Assembly (NCBI RefSeq): GCF_003852425.1
Contig: NZ_QAJN01000015.1
Location: 62,001 to 126,000 of the forward strand
Length of the DNA: 64,000 bases
Reading direction: 5' to 3'
From: Paucibacter sp. KBW04
Lineage (GTDB): Bacteria; Pseudomonadota; Gammaproteobacteria; Burkholderiales; Burkholderiaceae_C
Shown: positions 35,975 to 48,747 of the stretch, piece by piece
Numbering within the stretch: position 1 is the stretch's first letter
Layout: each line of letters begins with the position of its first letter
The notes under the pieces: model-generated
Told to the model about the DNA's origin: nothing
Seen by the model: only the letters and a program-made list of their open reading frames with translations
Database searches by the model: none
Program-made: the position numbers and the translations under genes

Positions 35975-37504
35975 TTACTTGTGATAAGCCGTCTCGCCGT
36001 GCGAGCTGATGTCCAGACCTTCGCGTTCTTCTTCTTCGGTGACGCGCAGGCCTATCGTCAGGTCGACGATCTTGTAGGCGATCACCGAGACGATGCCGGA
36101 CCAGATCACCGTCACACCCACGGCCTTGGCCTGCACCCAGACTTGCGAGGCGATGGAATAAGCATCCGGCGTGATCATGGAGGCCGTCACCCAGTCGCCC
36201 ACGGCGCTGGGGCCACCCAGGGCGGGGGAGTTGAACACACCGGTCAGCAGCGCACCGATGATGCCGCCCACGCCGTGCACACCGAACACGTCCAGCGAGT
36301 CATCCGCGCCCAGCAGCTTCTTCAGGCCCGACACACCCCACAGGCAGGCGAAGCCGGCGATGGCGCCGATGATCAGCGCACCACCCACACCGACATTGCC
36401 GGCCGCGGGCGTGATGGCCACCAGACCCGCCACCGCACCGGAGGCCGCGCCCAGCATGGAGGCCTTGCCCTTGTGCAGCGCTTCACCGACCGACCAAGCC
36501 AGCACCGCCGCAGCCGTGGCCACAAAGGTGTTGATGAAGGCCAGGGCGGCAAAGCCATTGGCTTCCAGGGCCGAACCGGCATTGAAACCAAACCAGCCCA
36601 CCCACAGCAGGGAGGCGCCGACCATGGTCAGGGTCAGGCTGTGCGGGGTGAAGGCTTCCTTGCCGTAACCGACCCGCTTGCCCACCATATAAGCACCCAC
36701 CAGGCCAGCCACTGCGGCGTTGATGTGCACGACGGTGCCGCCGGCGAAGTCCAGGGCGCCCCATTGCCAGATCATGCCGGCCGTGCTGTTGACCTGATCG
36801 ACCACGGCCGCGCTGGTGTAGGCATCCGGGCCGGCCCAGAACCAGACCATATGCGCGATGGGCAGGTAGCTGAAGGTGAACCACAGGGCCAGGAACATCA
36901 GCACGGCGGAGAACTTCACCCGTTCGGCAAAAGCACCGACGATCAGGCAGCCGGTGATGCCCGCAAACGTGGCCTGGAAGGCGGCAAACACGATCTCGGG
37001 AATGACCACGCCCTTGCTGAAGGTGGCGGCGTTGGCGAAGGTGCCGGCGACGTTGTCCCAGATGCCCTTCATCATCAAGCGATCGGTGCCGCCGATGAAT
37101 TTATTGCCCTCGGTGAAAGCTAGGCTGTAACCGTACAAGACCCACAGCACGACGATCATCGAGAAGGCCACCATCACCTGCATCAGCACCGACAGCATGT
37201 TTTTGCTGCGCACCAGGCCGCCGTAGAACAGGGCCAGGCCGGGCACGGTCATCATGATGACCAGCAGGGTGGACAACATCATCCAGGTGGTGTCGCCCTT
37301 ATTGGGCACCAGCACGGGGGCGGAGGCAGCTTCTGCCGCGGCGGAGGCTGCAGCCACAGGGGCCGAAGCCGCCGCTGCTTCGGGCGCCGCAGCTGTGGCG
37401 ACGGTCGCAACCGCAGAGGCGGCTGCCGAGGCGGCGTCCTGAGCCCAGGCCGCGGGGGTCAGCACCGCTGCCGCCAGGGCCAGACAGGCAAAGAGTTTCT
37501 TCAT
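35975..37504 (-). CDS. amtB: Ammonium transporter
   Basis: A 509-residue protein. It has a signal peptide (MKKLFACLALAAAVLTPAAWAQ), an Ala-rich stretch (about 25-75), then 11 membrane helices starting DTTWMMLSTLLVIMMTVPGLALFYGGLVR, the classic Amt start. Also seen are ALDFAGGTVVHINAAVAGL and DDSLDVFGVHGVGGIIGALLTG, carrying the two pore histidines. The C-terminal tail (TEEEEREGLDISSHGETAYHK) is the GlnK contact region. It is the last gene of the porin-glnK-amtB operon. The Ala-rich N-terminal insert is longer than in E. coli AmtB. Confidence 0.96.
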   Translation of the reverse strand: MKKLFACLALAAAVLTPAAWAQDAASAAASAVATVATAAAPEAAAASAPVAAASAAAEAASAPVLVPNKGDTTWMMLSTLLVIMMTVPGLALFYGGLVRSKNMLSVLMQVMVAFSMIVVLWVLYGYSLAFTEGNKFIGGTDRLMMKGIWDNVAGTFANAATFSKGVVIPEIVFAAFQATFAGITGCLIVGAFAERVKFSAVLMFLALWFTFSYLPIAHMVWFWAGPDAYTSAAVVDQVNSTAGMIWQWGALDFAGGTVVHINAAVAGLVGAYMVGKRVGYGKEAFTPHSLTLTMVGASLLWVGWFGFNAGSALEANGFAALAFINTFVATAAAVLAWSVGEALHKGKASMLGAASGAVAGLVAITPAAGNVGVGGALIIGAIAGFACLWGVSGLKKLLGADDSLDVFGVHGVGGIIGALLTGVFNSPALGGPSAVGDWVTASMITPDAYSIASQVWVQAKAVGVTVIWSGIVSVIAYKIVDLTIGLRVTEEEEREGLDISSHGETAYHK

Positions 37505-37570
37505 TTGAAGCTCCAAAAGGGAGAGATAGCGAACAAGTGATGAGTGGGGTGGTGAGGCGAGCGCTGCTGC

Positions 37571-38711
<1,141 letters not shown>

Positions 38712-39056
38712 CGCGGAACTCCTGGCAAGGTTTTGGACAAATACAAAGGGAGGGGCTAGCAAGCTGAAACGATTTGCTTCAAGCACAGCAGCTTCCGTGC
38801 CAACTCCCCGTCGGCCCAGGGTTTCACCTGGCGACGTAGCGCCAAGCATGGGCGGCGCCCCATGACAAAAGACTGCACCCTGCTTGGCGAAAAATTCACC
38901 AAAGCGCGGTGTAGCCGGTCGAAGGCACAGCGCCTGCAAGCGCATTCTTTTGGTGCATGCACCGCTTGCGGGCGCACGATGGCGAGCGGGGCTCGCCCGC
39001 GCGAGCTGCAAAAGGCAGAATCGGCCCGACATGGTGCAGACCGAGAGGGAATCCCT
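38712..39056. other. Divergent regulatory region between the porin operon and comM
   Basis: About 345 bases without a gene. Besides the sigma-54 promoter it holds a weak NtrC-like half-site, TGCACC at 38874, with a loosely matching right arm, about 70-90 bases upstream of the promoter. A second TGCACC lies at about 38958. These are suggestive only. Confidence 0.45.
38787..38803 (-). promoter_or_regulatory. Sigma-54 promoter of the porin-glnK-amtB operon
   Basis: On the minus strand TTGGCACGGAAGCTGCT matches the RpoN consensus TTGGCACG-N4-TTGCW at every fixed position but one (C for the first T of the -12 block). The GG and GC dinucleotides have canonical spacing. It lies 76-92 bases before the porin ATG. 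This agrees with NtrC/RpoN control of ammonium uptake genes. Confidence 0.82.
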
Positions 39057-40565
39057 ATGTCTCTGGCCCTGGTTCACAGCCGATCTTTGGATGGCATCAG
39101 CGCGGCGGCCGTCAGCGTGGAGGTTCATCTGGCCAATGGTCTGCCGAGCTTCACCCTGGTTGGCCTGGCCGAAACCGAGGTCAAGGAGTCGCGTGAGCGG
39201 GTGCGCGCCGCCCTGCAGAACAGCGGCCTTTCCTTCCCACACAACAAGCGCATTACGGTCAATCTGGCTCCGGCCGAAGTGCCCAAAGAAGGTGGGCGCT
39301 TCGATCTACCGATTGCCCTGGGCCTGCTGGCGGCCAGCGGCCAGATCGATGCGCAAGCACTGGCCGGGCTGGAATGCGCGGGCGAACTCTCGCTCAGCGG
39401 CGAGCTGCGCCCGGTGCGCGGCGCCCTGGCCATGAGCCTGGCCCTGCGGCGCGAGGGCTTGCCGCGCCAGCTGCTGCTGCCCCAGGCCAGCGCGGCCGAG
39501 GCCGCCTTGGTGGAGCAGGTGCAGGTGCTGAGCGCCCATCATTTGCTAGAGGTGGTGGCGGCCCTGCAGCCGGGCAGCGAGCAGGGCCTGGCGCAGGCCA
39601 GAGCGCAGGCGGCAGCGCCGCCACTCAGCGGCCCGGATCTGCGCGATATCAAAGGCCAGGCCGCCGCCAAACGAGCGCTGGAGATTGCGGCCGTAGGCGA
39701 GCATTCGCTGCTTTTGGTGGGCCCGCCGGGCACGGGCAAGTCCATGCTGGCGCAACGTTTGAGCGGGCTGCTGCCGCCACTGGACGACGAGCAAGCGCTG
39801 GAGTCGGCGGCGGTGCTGAGCCTGGCCGGCCAGTTCCAGCCCTCGCGCTGGGCGCAAAGAGTGATGCGCAGCCCTCACCACACCGCCTCGGCCGTGGCCC
39901 TGGTGGGCGGCGGCTCACCGCCCCGGCCGGGTGAAATCTCCCTGGCCCTGCATGGCGTCTTGTTTCTCGATGAATTGCCGGAGTTCAATCGCCTGGCCCT
40001 GGAGGCCTTGCGTGAGCCGATGGAAACCGGCCGCATCCTGATCTCGCGCGCGGCGCGGCAGTCCGAGTTCCCGGCGCGCTTTCAGCTGATCGCGGCGATG
40101 AACCCTTGCCCTTGCGGCAACGCCGGCAATCCCTTGCGCGCATGTCGCTGCTCACCCGATCAAATTTCGCGTTACCAAGCGCGGCTGAGCGGCCCGTTTC
40201 TTGATCGCCTGGATCTCTTGATCGAGGTCCTCATGGTGCCCCCGGCCGAGCTGGCCGCCCTGCCCGCCGGTGAGAGCAGCGCCTCGGTGGCGGCGCGCGT
40301 AGCCGCCGCGCGGGCCTGGGCCCATGAGCGGCAGGGCTGTAGCAACGCGCGCCTCACGGTCGACCAGTTGGACAAGCTCGCCGCCCCCGAGCCGGCCGCC
40401 CTCGCCTTCTTGCAAAAGGCGGCGGAGAAATTAGGCTGGTCGGCACGCAGCTACCACCGCGTCCTGCGGGTGGCCCGCAGCATCGCCGACCTGGCCGGCA
40501 GCACCCGCCTGAACCCAGCCCATATGGCCGAGGCCATCCAGATGCGGCGCGGGCTCAGGACCTAA
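39057..40565 (+). CDS. comM: YifB/ComM family Mg chelatase-like AAA+ ATPase
   Basis: A 502-residue protein. The N-terminal domain (MSLALVHSRSLDGISAAAVSVEVHLANGLPSF..., VKESRERVRAALQNSGLSFPHNKRITVNLAPA) is typical of YifB/ComM. The AAA+ core has Walker A GPPGTGKS near residue 221, Walker B GVLFLDELPEF, and the zinc-finger-like AAMNPCPCGNAGNPLRACRCSPDQI. The C-terminal Mg-chelatase helical domain follows. ComM is a hexameric helicase that promotes branch migration during natural transformation. Length and motifs are complete. GAGAGGGA precedes the ATG at 39057. Confidence 0.95.
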   Translation: MSLALVHSRSLDGISAAAVSVEVHLANGLPSFTLVGLAETEVKESRERVRAALQNSGLSFPHNKRITVNLAPAEVPKEGGRFDLPIALGLLAASGQIDAQALAGLECAGELSLSGELRPVRGALAMSLALRREGLPRQLLLPQASAAEAALVEQVQVLSAHHLLEVVAALQPGSEQGLAQARAQAAAPPLSGPDLRDIKGQAAAKRALEIAAVGEHSLLLVGPPGTGKSMLAQRLSGLLPPLDDEQALESAAVLSLAGQFQPSRWAQRVMRSPHHTASAVALVGGGSPPRPGEISLALHGVLFLDELPEFNRLALEALREPMETGRILISRAARQSEFPARFQLIAAMNPCPCGNAGNPLRACRCSPDQISRYQARLSGPFLDRLDLLIEVLMVPPAELAALPAGESSASVAARVAAARAWAHERQGCSNARLTVDQLDKLAAPEPAALAFLQKAAEKLGWSARSYHRVLRVARSIADLAGSTRLNPAHMAEAIQMRRGLRT

Positions 40566-40592
40566 GCGAGACAAAGACGCTGAGGCCTGAAA

Positions 40593-41309
40593 TTACTGGC
40601 GGATCAACTCGCCATCGCGCACCCGCACGACTTCATCCACCTTGACGCCGGGATCGTTGGCGAACTCAAAGCTGCGCGTGCTGGCGTCGGAGAAACCCAC
40701 TTTCACCAGCCAGACTTGCTGGGCTTTGTGCTTCTTCTCCATCTCATTGCCGAAATAGCCCCCGGCCGCAGCACCACCCACGGTCGCCAGCTTCTTGCCA
40801 TTGCCGCCGCCGATCTGATTGCCCAGCAAGCCGCCGATCACCGCACCGCCCACGGCACCGAGGCCACTGGCCTCACCAGCGCGCTGTTCCTTGCGAACCG
40901 ACAGGACGGTGGCGCACTCATGGCACAAGGCCGGCTTGGCCTGAGCCACCGGCACCTGCTTGGCCGCTGAGGCCCCATCGCTTGTGGCCGCCTTGTCGTT
41001 CTTCTCAACTGGCTTGGCCACGCTTGGATGTTTCGTTTGAGACTTGAGCGGCACGGCCACCGGCTTGGCGCTGGACTCCCCCGTTGGGGTCGCCTGCGCA
41101 CGAGGTAAAGGGGTTAGAGCGGAAGAGGCTGCGGCGCCTGCCCCAGCCACTTCGGCCGGCGACAGGGTCGCAGCCTCGCTGCTTGCCGAGGGGATGGCAC
41201 TCAAATCCTTGCTGGACTGCGAGCGCCCCAGGGCATATACGCCGGCCAGCAAGGCGGCGAGCAGAGCGATAGCGATAAAACGTTGGGATGTGCTAACAGA
41301 GCTATTCAT
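40593..41309 (-). CDS. Glycine zipper 2TM domain protein
   Basis: A 238-residue envelope protein. It has an N-terminal membrane anchor (RFIAIALLAALLAGVYALG), a low-complexity Ala/Ser/Pro/Lys linker (about 35-125), then CHECATVLSVRKEQR and the glycine zipper GLGAVGGAVIGGLLGNQIGGGNGKKLATVGGAAAGGYFGNEMEKK, typical of SlyB/Rick_17kDa-like proteins. The tail (VKVDEVVRVRDGELIR) is beta-rich. It probably spans the periplasm. No Shine-Dalgarno is visible before the ATG. Confidence 0.85.
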   Translation of the reverse strand: MNSSVSTSQRFIAIALLAALLAGVYALGRSQSSKDLSAIPSASSEAATLSPAEVAGAGAAASSALTPLPRAQATPTGESSAKPVAVPLKSQTKHPSVAKPVEKNDKAATSDGASAAKQVPVAQAKPALCHECATVLSVRKEQRAGEASGLGAVGGAVIGGLLGNQIGGGNGKKLATVGGAAAGGYFGNEMEKKHKAQQVWLVKVGFSDASTRSFEFANDPGVKVDEVVRVRDGELIRQ

Positions 41310-41500
41310 GGGAGAGATGGGGGAGAAATTGCATTCGCAGCTCGAATGGAACCGCGTTCAATTTCCAGCATGCCACGGTCGATTCAAAAAACAGTCCACC
41401 GAAATGATGAGCATGTAAGCACTTGCAATCAAGCCCTGCAAGCGCCCCCAACTTGAGCCGCGTCAATCTTTCTCCACATCCCGCTCGCCGCCTCAAGCCC

Positions 41501-44233
<2,733 letters not shown>

Positions 44234-44289
44234 GGCGGACCTCAAATTTCGGGGGGCCGCGCGCTCACCGCGACCCAGACAAAGGGATT

Positions 44290-44374
44290 CGGTGAGCGTC
44301 GTTGCTGGGCGGCACCCACGGTGCCTGCCCTTGTTCAAGCCTGGCTCACCCGGGGGTGAGTCGCAACGCTCCTT
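44290..44374 (-). promoter_or_regulatory. S-adenosylhomocysteine (SAH) riboswitch
   Basis: The minus-strand leader of the large metH gene has GGAGCGTTGCGACTCACC, then GGTGAGCCAGGCTTG, then GCAACGACGCTCACC. GAGCG pairs with CGCTC and TTGC with GCAA (P1), CTCACC with GGTGAG (P2), and GGCACC/GGTGCC forms an extra hairpin. The CCAGGCTTG core and the order of elements match the known SAH riboswitch found upstream of SAH-recycling genes in beta- and gammaproteobacteria. It lies about 57 bases before the ATG and should turn expression on when SAH accumulates. Confidence 0.88.
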
Positions 44375-44582
44375 GAACCAGACGCCGATTTTATGCTCAG
44401 CGCGGCCCAAAGCTGCGGCTAAGTCAGCGCTAATCCGGCCCTAATCCTCAAGCTGTGCAGCGCAAAGGCCGACAATCTATCGGTGATCATGGCTTGTCGG
44501 CCTGGATCGCGTACAAAGCCACCACCGTTACACCCCAAGGGCTGCCCCAGGCCCGTCTTCCCTTTGCCACTGCGAGCTCGAT

Positions 44583-45776
44583 TTGGAACTGATCCCCTTC
44601 CCCGCCCTTGCCCTGCGCTTTGGCCAAGCCCTGCCCTATGCCATCCGCGACGCGGAAGGCAAGCTCTTGGTCGCCAAGGGTCAGGTCTTGCAGGACAGCG
44701 AGGCGGTGCGGGAGATGATTGCTCGCGGCGTCTGGGTGCGGGCGGTCGAGACCAAGGAGTATCAAAAAGCCCTGGCCCACAAAATGGACACCTTGATGCA
44801 CCAGGGCGCGGCTCTGGGAGAAATCATCAAGGCCGAGGCCGACTTTCGCCCCGAACGCGCTGGCACGCGGGTGGAATTGGGTCAGCAAGAGGCCTGGGCC
44901 GACTTTCTGGTCAACGCGGCCAGCTTTTTGCGCGAGCCCCGGGTGGACGATTTCCGCCCGCGCTTTCAGCTGCTGCATCAAGAAGCCCTGGCCCGGGTGC
45001 AGCGGCAGCCCGATGAGGTCTTGATGCTGCTGATCTTCAACAGCAGCCTGGACTTTCATCAGTACAGCGCCCGCCATGCCTTGCTCAGCATGGTGCTGGC
45101 CGAACTCTGCGGCCGCCAGCTGGGCCTGCACGAGGAGGAGCAACTGGCCCTCAGCCAGGCCGCCTTGAGCATGAATATCGCCATCACCGCCACCCAGGAC
45201 CGCCTGGCCAATCAGATCGACCCGGCGGCGGATTACCAGCGCAAGGAAACCCTGGGCCATGGCGACCGCAGCGCCGAACTGCTATTCGCCCTGGGGGTGC
45301 GCTGCGAGCTGTGGCTGCAAACGGTGCGCCTGCACCACGAGGCCGGCCCGGGAGCGCTGGAAGGACGCGCTCCGGCCGAGCGCCTGGCACGCCTGCTGCG
45401 CCGTATAGACAGCCTGGGCGCCAAGCTGAGCCCGCGCCGCTCCCGCCTGGCCTTGTCGGCCGCGGCGGCGGTGCGCTCGGTCTATCTGGACGAGTTGAAG
45501 CAGCCCGATGAAGCCGGCGCGGTGCTGGTCAAAACCTTGGGCCTTTACCCGCCCGGCAGCCTGGTGCGACTGGCCAATGGCGAGGTAGGCATTGTGTTCA
45601 AGCGCGGCCACAGCGCCACCGAACCCTGGGTCGCCGCCCTGCTCGGCAAGAGCGGCAACCCCTTGAGCGAGCCGGTGCCCCGCGACACCCGCCTGGCCAC
45701 CCAAGCCATCAGCAGCAGCTTGGCGCCGCACGAGATGAAGCTGCTGGTGAATATGGAGCGGCTGCTGCGCCTCTAA
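44583..45776 (+). CDS. Degenerate HD/HD-GYP-like protein
   Basis: A 397-residue protein with an N-terminal region (IRDAEGKLLVAKGQVLQD, like HD-GYP-associated domains), then a helical core with HQYSARHALLSMVLAELCGRQLGL where HD proteins have the first His, and RCELWLQTVRLHHEAGPGALEG resembling the HHE segment of HD-GYP. The central His-Asp pair is replaced (QAALSMNIAITATQD), and no GYP is seen. The C-terminus (YPPGSLVRLANGEVGIVFKRG) matches the tail common in HD-GYP c-di-GMP phosphodiesterases. It is probably inactive as a hydrolase. A TTG start at 44583 is the only option in frame. It sits between the two metH halves on the other strand. Confidence 0.75.
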   Translation: MELIPFPALALRFGQALPYAIRDAEGKLLVAKGQVLQDSEAVREMIARGVWVRAVETKEYQKALAHKMDTLMHQGAALGEIIKAEADFRPERAGTRVELGQQEAWADFLVNAASFLREPRVDDFRPRFQLLHQEALARVQRQPDEVLMLLIFNSSLDFHQYSARHALLSMVLAELCGRQLGLHEEEQLALSQAALSMNIAITATQDRLANQIDPAADYQRKETLGHGDRSAELLFALGVRCELWLQTVRLHHEAGPGALEGRAPAERLARLLRRIDSLGAKLSPRRSRLALSAAAAVRSVYLDELKQPDEAGAVLVKTLGLYPPGSLVRLANGEVGIVFKRGHSATEPWVAALLGKSGNPLSEPVPRDTRLATQAISSSLAPHEMKLLVNMERLLRL

Positions 45777-45788
45777 GCCCGGGCTGCC

Positions 45789-46838
45789 TCAGAGCAAGCT
45801 GCTGAAGAACTTTTCCCCGCAGACCCGCGGCTTGTAGGCCGAAACCTGGGCCGCAATCGCGGCGATATGCGCGGGGGTGGTGCCGCAGCAGCCACCGGCG
45901 ATATTGAGGAAGCCGCTCTTGGCGAACTCGCTCATCAGGCGGCCGGTCACATCGGGCGTCTCATCAAAGCCGGTGTCGCTCATGGGGTTGGGCAGGCCGG
46001 CATTGGGGTAGCAGCTGATGGCCGTGGCGCCGGCCGCCTTGGCCAGCTCCTCGATATAAGGCCGCATCAGCGTGGCGCCCAAGGCGCAGTTGAGGCCAAT
46101 CGCCAAAGGCTTGGCATGGCGCACCGAATGCCAGAAAGCGGTCACGGTCTGGCCCGAGAGGATGCGGCCCGAGGCATCGGTGACGGTGCCGGAGACGATC
46201 ACCGGCAGGCGCTCGCCCGTGTCTTCCATCAACTCGTCCAGGGCGAAGATGGCGGCCTTGGCATTCAGGGTGTCAAAAATCGTCTCGACCAGAAACAGGT
46301 CCACCCCGCCCTCCAGCAAACCCTTGGCCTGCTCGTAATAAGCGGCGCGCAAGGTGTCAAAGTCCACATTGCGAGCACCGGGGTCGTTCACATCCGGGCT
46401 GATGGAGGCGGTGCGGGGCGTCGGGCCTAAGGCGCCGGCGGCAAAGCGGGGTTTGTCGGGCGTGCTGTATTTGTCGCAGGCTTGGCGAGCGATACGGGCG
46501 GCGGCCACATTCATCTCATAGGCATAAGCCTCCAGGCCGTAGTCTTCCTGCGCCACCGAGGTGGTGCCGAAGGTATTGGTCTCGATGATGTCGGCGCCAG
46601 CGGCCAGGTATTGCTCGTGGATCTCAGCGATCACGTCCGGCCGGGTCAGCACCAGCAGATCGTTATTGCCCTTTAAATCCTTGGCATGGTCGGCGAAGCG
46701 CTCGCCGCGGAAGTCCGCCTCGCCCAGTTTGTAGCGCTGGATCATGGTGCCCATGGCACCATCAAGAATTGCGATGCGCTGCTGCAGGATGGCGGGCAGG
46801 GCCGCACCACGGGTAAAGGCGGGAGACGAGATATTCAT
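45789..46838 (-). CDS. metH: Homocysteine S-methyltransferase domain protein, N-terminal part of split MetH
   Basis: A 349-residue protein matching the N-terminal homocysteine-binding barrel of MetH. It has [50 protein letters not shown], and zinc ligands in GLNCALGA and GGCCGTTP. It would supply homocysteine activation to the larger protein at 41501-44233. Splitting MetH in two is known in several betaproteobacteria. The start at 46838 lacks a ribosome site and sits 7 bases after a good -10 box. It is convergent with the HD-like gene, with a 12-base gap. Confidence 0.94.
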   Translation of the reverse strand: MNISSPAFTRGAALPAILQQRIAILDGAMGTMIQRYKLGEADFRGERFADHAKDLKGNNDLLVLTRPDVIAEIHEQYLAAGADIIETNTFGTTSVAQEDYGLEAYAYEMNVAAARIARQACDKYSTPDKPRFAAGALGPTPRTASISPDVNDPGARNVDFDTLRAAYYEQAKGLLEGGVDLFLVETIFDTLNAKAAIFALDELMEDTGERLPVIVSGTVTDASGRILSGQTVTAFWHSVRHAKPLAIGLNCALGATLMRPYIEELAKAAGATAISCYPNAGLPNPMSDTGFDETPDVTGRLMSEFAKSGFLNIAGGCCGTTPAHIAAIAAQVSAYKPRVCGEKFFSSLL

Positions 46839-46844
46839 GCCCGC

Positions 46845-46873
46845 ATTGTAGAAACGAAGCACAAAGCCCACAA
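46845..46873 (-). promoter_or_regulatory. Candidate promoter of metH (N-terminal part)
   Basis: On the minus strand TTGTGG (46868-46873), a 17-base spacer, and TACAAT (46845-46850). TACAAT matches the -10 consensus at 5 of 6 and ends 6 bases before the ATG, so transcription would begin at or next to the start codon. The -35 matches only 3 of 6. Confidence 0.5.
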
Positions 46874-46905
46874 AAAACGCCCGCAGCCATGACGGCGGCG
46901 GGCGT
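46871..46905 (-). terminator. Terminator after the second PEP-CTERM gene
   Basis: ACGCCCGC (46877-46884) pairs with GCGGGCGT (46898-46905), with inner GCC/GGC. Read on the minus strand it is followed by TTTTTTG. It lies 45 bases after the PEP-CTERM stop and 33 bases before the metH N-terminal start. Confidence 0.88.
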
Positions 46906-46950
46906 CAATCACTCACAAAGAAAAGGGCTCAATACCCTTGAGTAAGCGTC

Positions 46951-47682
46951 TCAGCGGGCGTTGCGGCGGCGACGCGCCACACCCAACATCACGGCTGCAC
47001 CGGCCAGCATCAGCGCATAGCTGGAAGGCTCGGGCACGGCCGCGGCCACGCCGTTGATGACGAAGGGCAGTTCACCCGTCAGGCCCGAACCCGTATCGGT
47101 CCAGGTGGCATAAGCACCGCCAGTCACGGCCTGCATGGCATTGCCTGTGCGTGCATCCGAGGTCGGCGGCTGCCAGGGGCCGGAAGCCAGCGAACCGGTC
47201 AGGCTCCAGCTCAGCCAGTAATGGCCGGCGCCCAGGGTGAAGTCGGTGACATCGGCTTGCGCCTTGTAGATACCGCGCTGGGTATTGGTCAGCGTGGTGG
47301 CTGTCACCCGATAGCCCTGCAGGCCGCCGTTGGTCAGGCTGGTCACGCCCGAGGCCACGATGGTGCCGGTGTTGGCATCACCCAGATGGATGGCCCAGGT
47401 GGCTTGTTGGAAGGTGAAACTGGTGGAACCGGTTTGGTAGCCGAAGAAGTCCAGGCTGCTGATATTCCAGCTACTGCCGGCGGCAATGGTGAAGTCATCG
47501 GCCACCGAGTTGCCGGCGCTGGTTTGGTTGCCCAGGCCCAAGGTGGTGGACGGCGAGGTCAAGACGGACTTGCCGCTGCTGTCCACCACCGGGCCGTTGT
47601 TATAGAGCTCGGCCGCCTGGGCCGCACCAGCGCTGATTGCCGCTGCGGCTGCAGCAAGCGTCAAGAGTGCAAATCGTTTCAT
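46951..47682 (-). CDS. PEP-CTERM sorting domain protein
   Basis: A 243-residue exported protein. It has a signal peptide (MKRFALLTLAAAAAAISAGAAQA), a beta-rich region (VADDFTIAAGSSWNISSLDFFGYQ, GHYWLSWSLTG) and a C-terminal VPEPSSYALMLAGAAVMLGVARRRR, the PEP-CTERM motif with helix and arginine tail. The body is typical of proteins with a DDFT-type repeatless beta-sandwich. It should be sorted by an exosortase encoded elsewhere. The ATG at 47682 has AAAGGACAG about 5 bases upstream. Confidence 0.9.
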   Translation of the reverse strand: MKRFALLTLAAAAAAISAGAAQAAELYNNGPVVDSSGKSVLTSPSTTLGLGNQTSAGNSVADDFTIAAGSSWNISSLDFFGYQTGSTSFTFQQATWAIHLGDANTGTIVASGVTSLTNGGLQGYRVTATTLTNTQRGIYKAQADVTDFTLGAGHYWLSWSLTGSLASGPWQPPTSDARTGNAMQAVTGGAYATWTDTGSGLTGELPFVINGVAAAVPEPSSYALMLAGAAVMLGVARRRRNAR

Positions 47683-47899
47683 CGTCTGTCCTTTGGTCGT
47701 CGCCATCGATTCAACAAAGCCCAGCAAGCGCTGTCGGACCGCGGTCCTCGGGCTTGACTGGAGGCTGACACGCACCGGGTGAAACAACCCCAGGGCAATG
47801 CGAGTTAACACAATAGCAACAAAGCAGGACGACGCTAACCCCCTGTTCTTGGCCCAGGAAAACCCCAGGATCCAAGCCGCCGAGAATAAGCGTTAGGCC

Positions 47900-48652
47900 T
47901 TAGCGGCCAGGGCGATTACGAGGGCCACGTGGGGCGCGGTCGGCACCTTTGTTGTCGCGCGGCTCGCGGGCGTCGCGTTGGTTCGGCCGTGCGTTGCGCG
48001 GTGCGAACTGCGGACGGGCTTCACGCGGCGGCTGAGCGGCGCGCTCGGCCTTGGCGATTTCCAGCAGACCTGGCAGCTCGGCTTCCGTCACGCCCTTGAG
48101 CGCACAGAAATTGGCCAGGGTCAGGGTGGTGCGCTCGTAGTCATGCAAGAGGCCGGCACGGTTGCGAGCCTGGGCCTGCTCCAACTCCACCCGCTCTTGC
48201 TGCACAGCGCGGCGACGCGCCAGCTCTTCGCGGGCGGCCGTGCGGTGCTCTTCGCTGAGTTCACCGGCCTGATTGCCGTCCAAATCGAAACGATGGGTGG
48301 CACGGCCCAGGGCGATCAAATAACCCGTGTTGCCGGTGTAGCGGCGCAGAAAGCCCGAGAGCTGGGCCTTGCTGAACTGGCCCGGCGCACGGGCCTGGAT
48401 ATCGACCTGAACACGCAGCTTGACCGGCTTGAAACCATTGCCGCCGAACAGGGCCGGGAACAAGGTCTTGAGCTTGGCGGCAACGGCGGCAGGCGACAAC
48501 TCAGCGGCCGCCGGCGCAGCGGCAGCGCTTGCCGTCTCGACGGTCTCGCCAGCCTCAGGCGCGGCGTCGGGCTGGGCAGCAGGCAGCGAAGTCAGGTCGT
48601 CCGAATTCAGAGGGGACGTCGAATCCGGCGTCACGGTGGAAGTTTCATTCAT
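47900..48652 (-). CDS. ProQ/FinO domain RNA-binding protein
   Basis: A 250-residue protein. Residues 1-60 are Ala/Pro/Ser-rich and disordered. The ProQ/FinO domain (about 55-150) has AAKLKTLFPALFGGNGFKPVKLRVQVDIQARAPGQFSKAQLSGFLRRYTGNTGYLIALGRATHRFDLDG. A coiled stretch and a basic, Arg/Pro-rich tail (RPQFAPRNARPNQRDAREPRDN...) follow. ProQ proteins bind structured 3' ends and sRNAs. The basic tail is longer than in E. coli ProQ relatives of similar size. Monocistronic by position. Confidence 0.92.
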   Translation of the reverse strand: MNETSTVTPDSTSPLNSDDLTSLPAAQPDAAPEAGETVETASAAAAPAAAELSPAAVAAKLKTLFPALFGGNGFKPVKLRVQVDIQARAPGQFSKAQLSGFLRRYTGNTGYLIALGRATHRFDLDGNQAGELSEEHRTAAREELARRRAVQQERVELEQAQARNRAGLLHDYERTTLTLANFCALKGVTEAELPGLLEIAKAERAAQPPREARPQFAPRNARPNQRDAREPRDNKGADRAPRGPRNRPGR

Positions 48653-48747
48653 GGGCTGCGCGCAAACACTTCAAGAAAAAGTTCAAGCCCCTATTGTCCA
48701 CTGCCTTGAGGCAATTTATTGCGCGCGGTGCGGCGTGGCTTTTTACC

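Noticed and set aside
46839-46950. A second SAH riboswitch in front of the N-terminal metH gene
   Set aside because: The leader contains only the upstream gene's terminator and a short promoter. None of the GGAGCG, CCAGGC or CGCTCACC elements is present.
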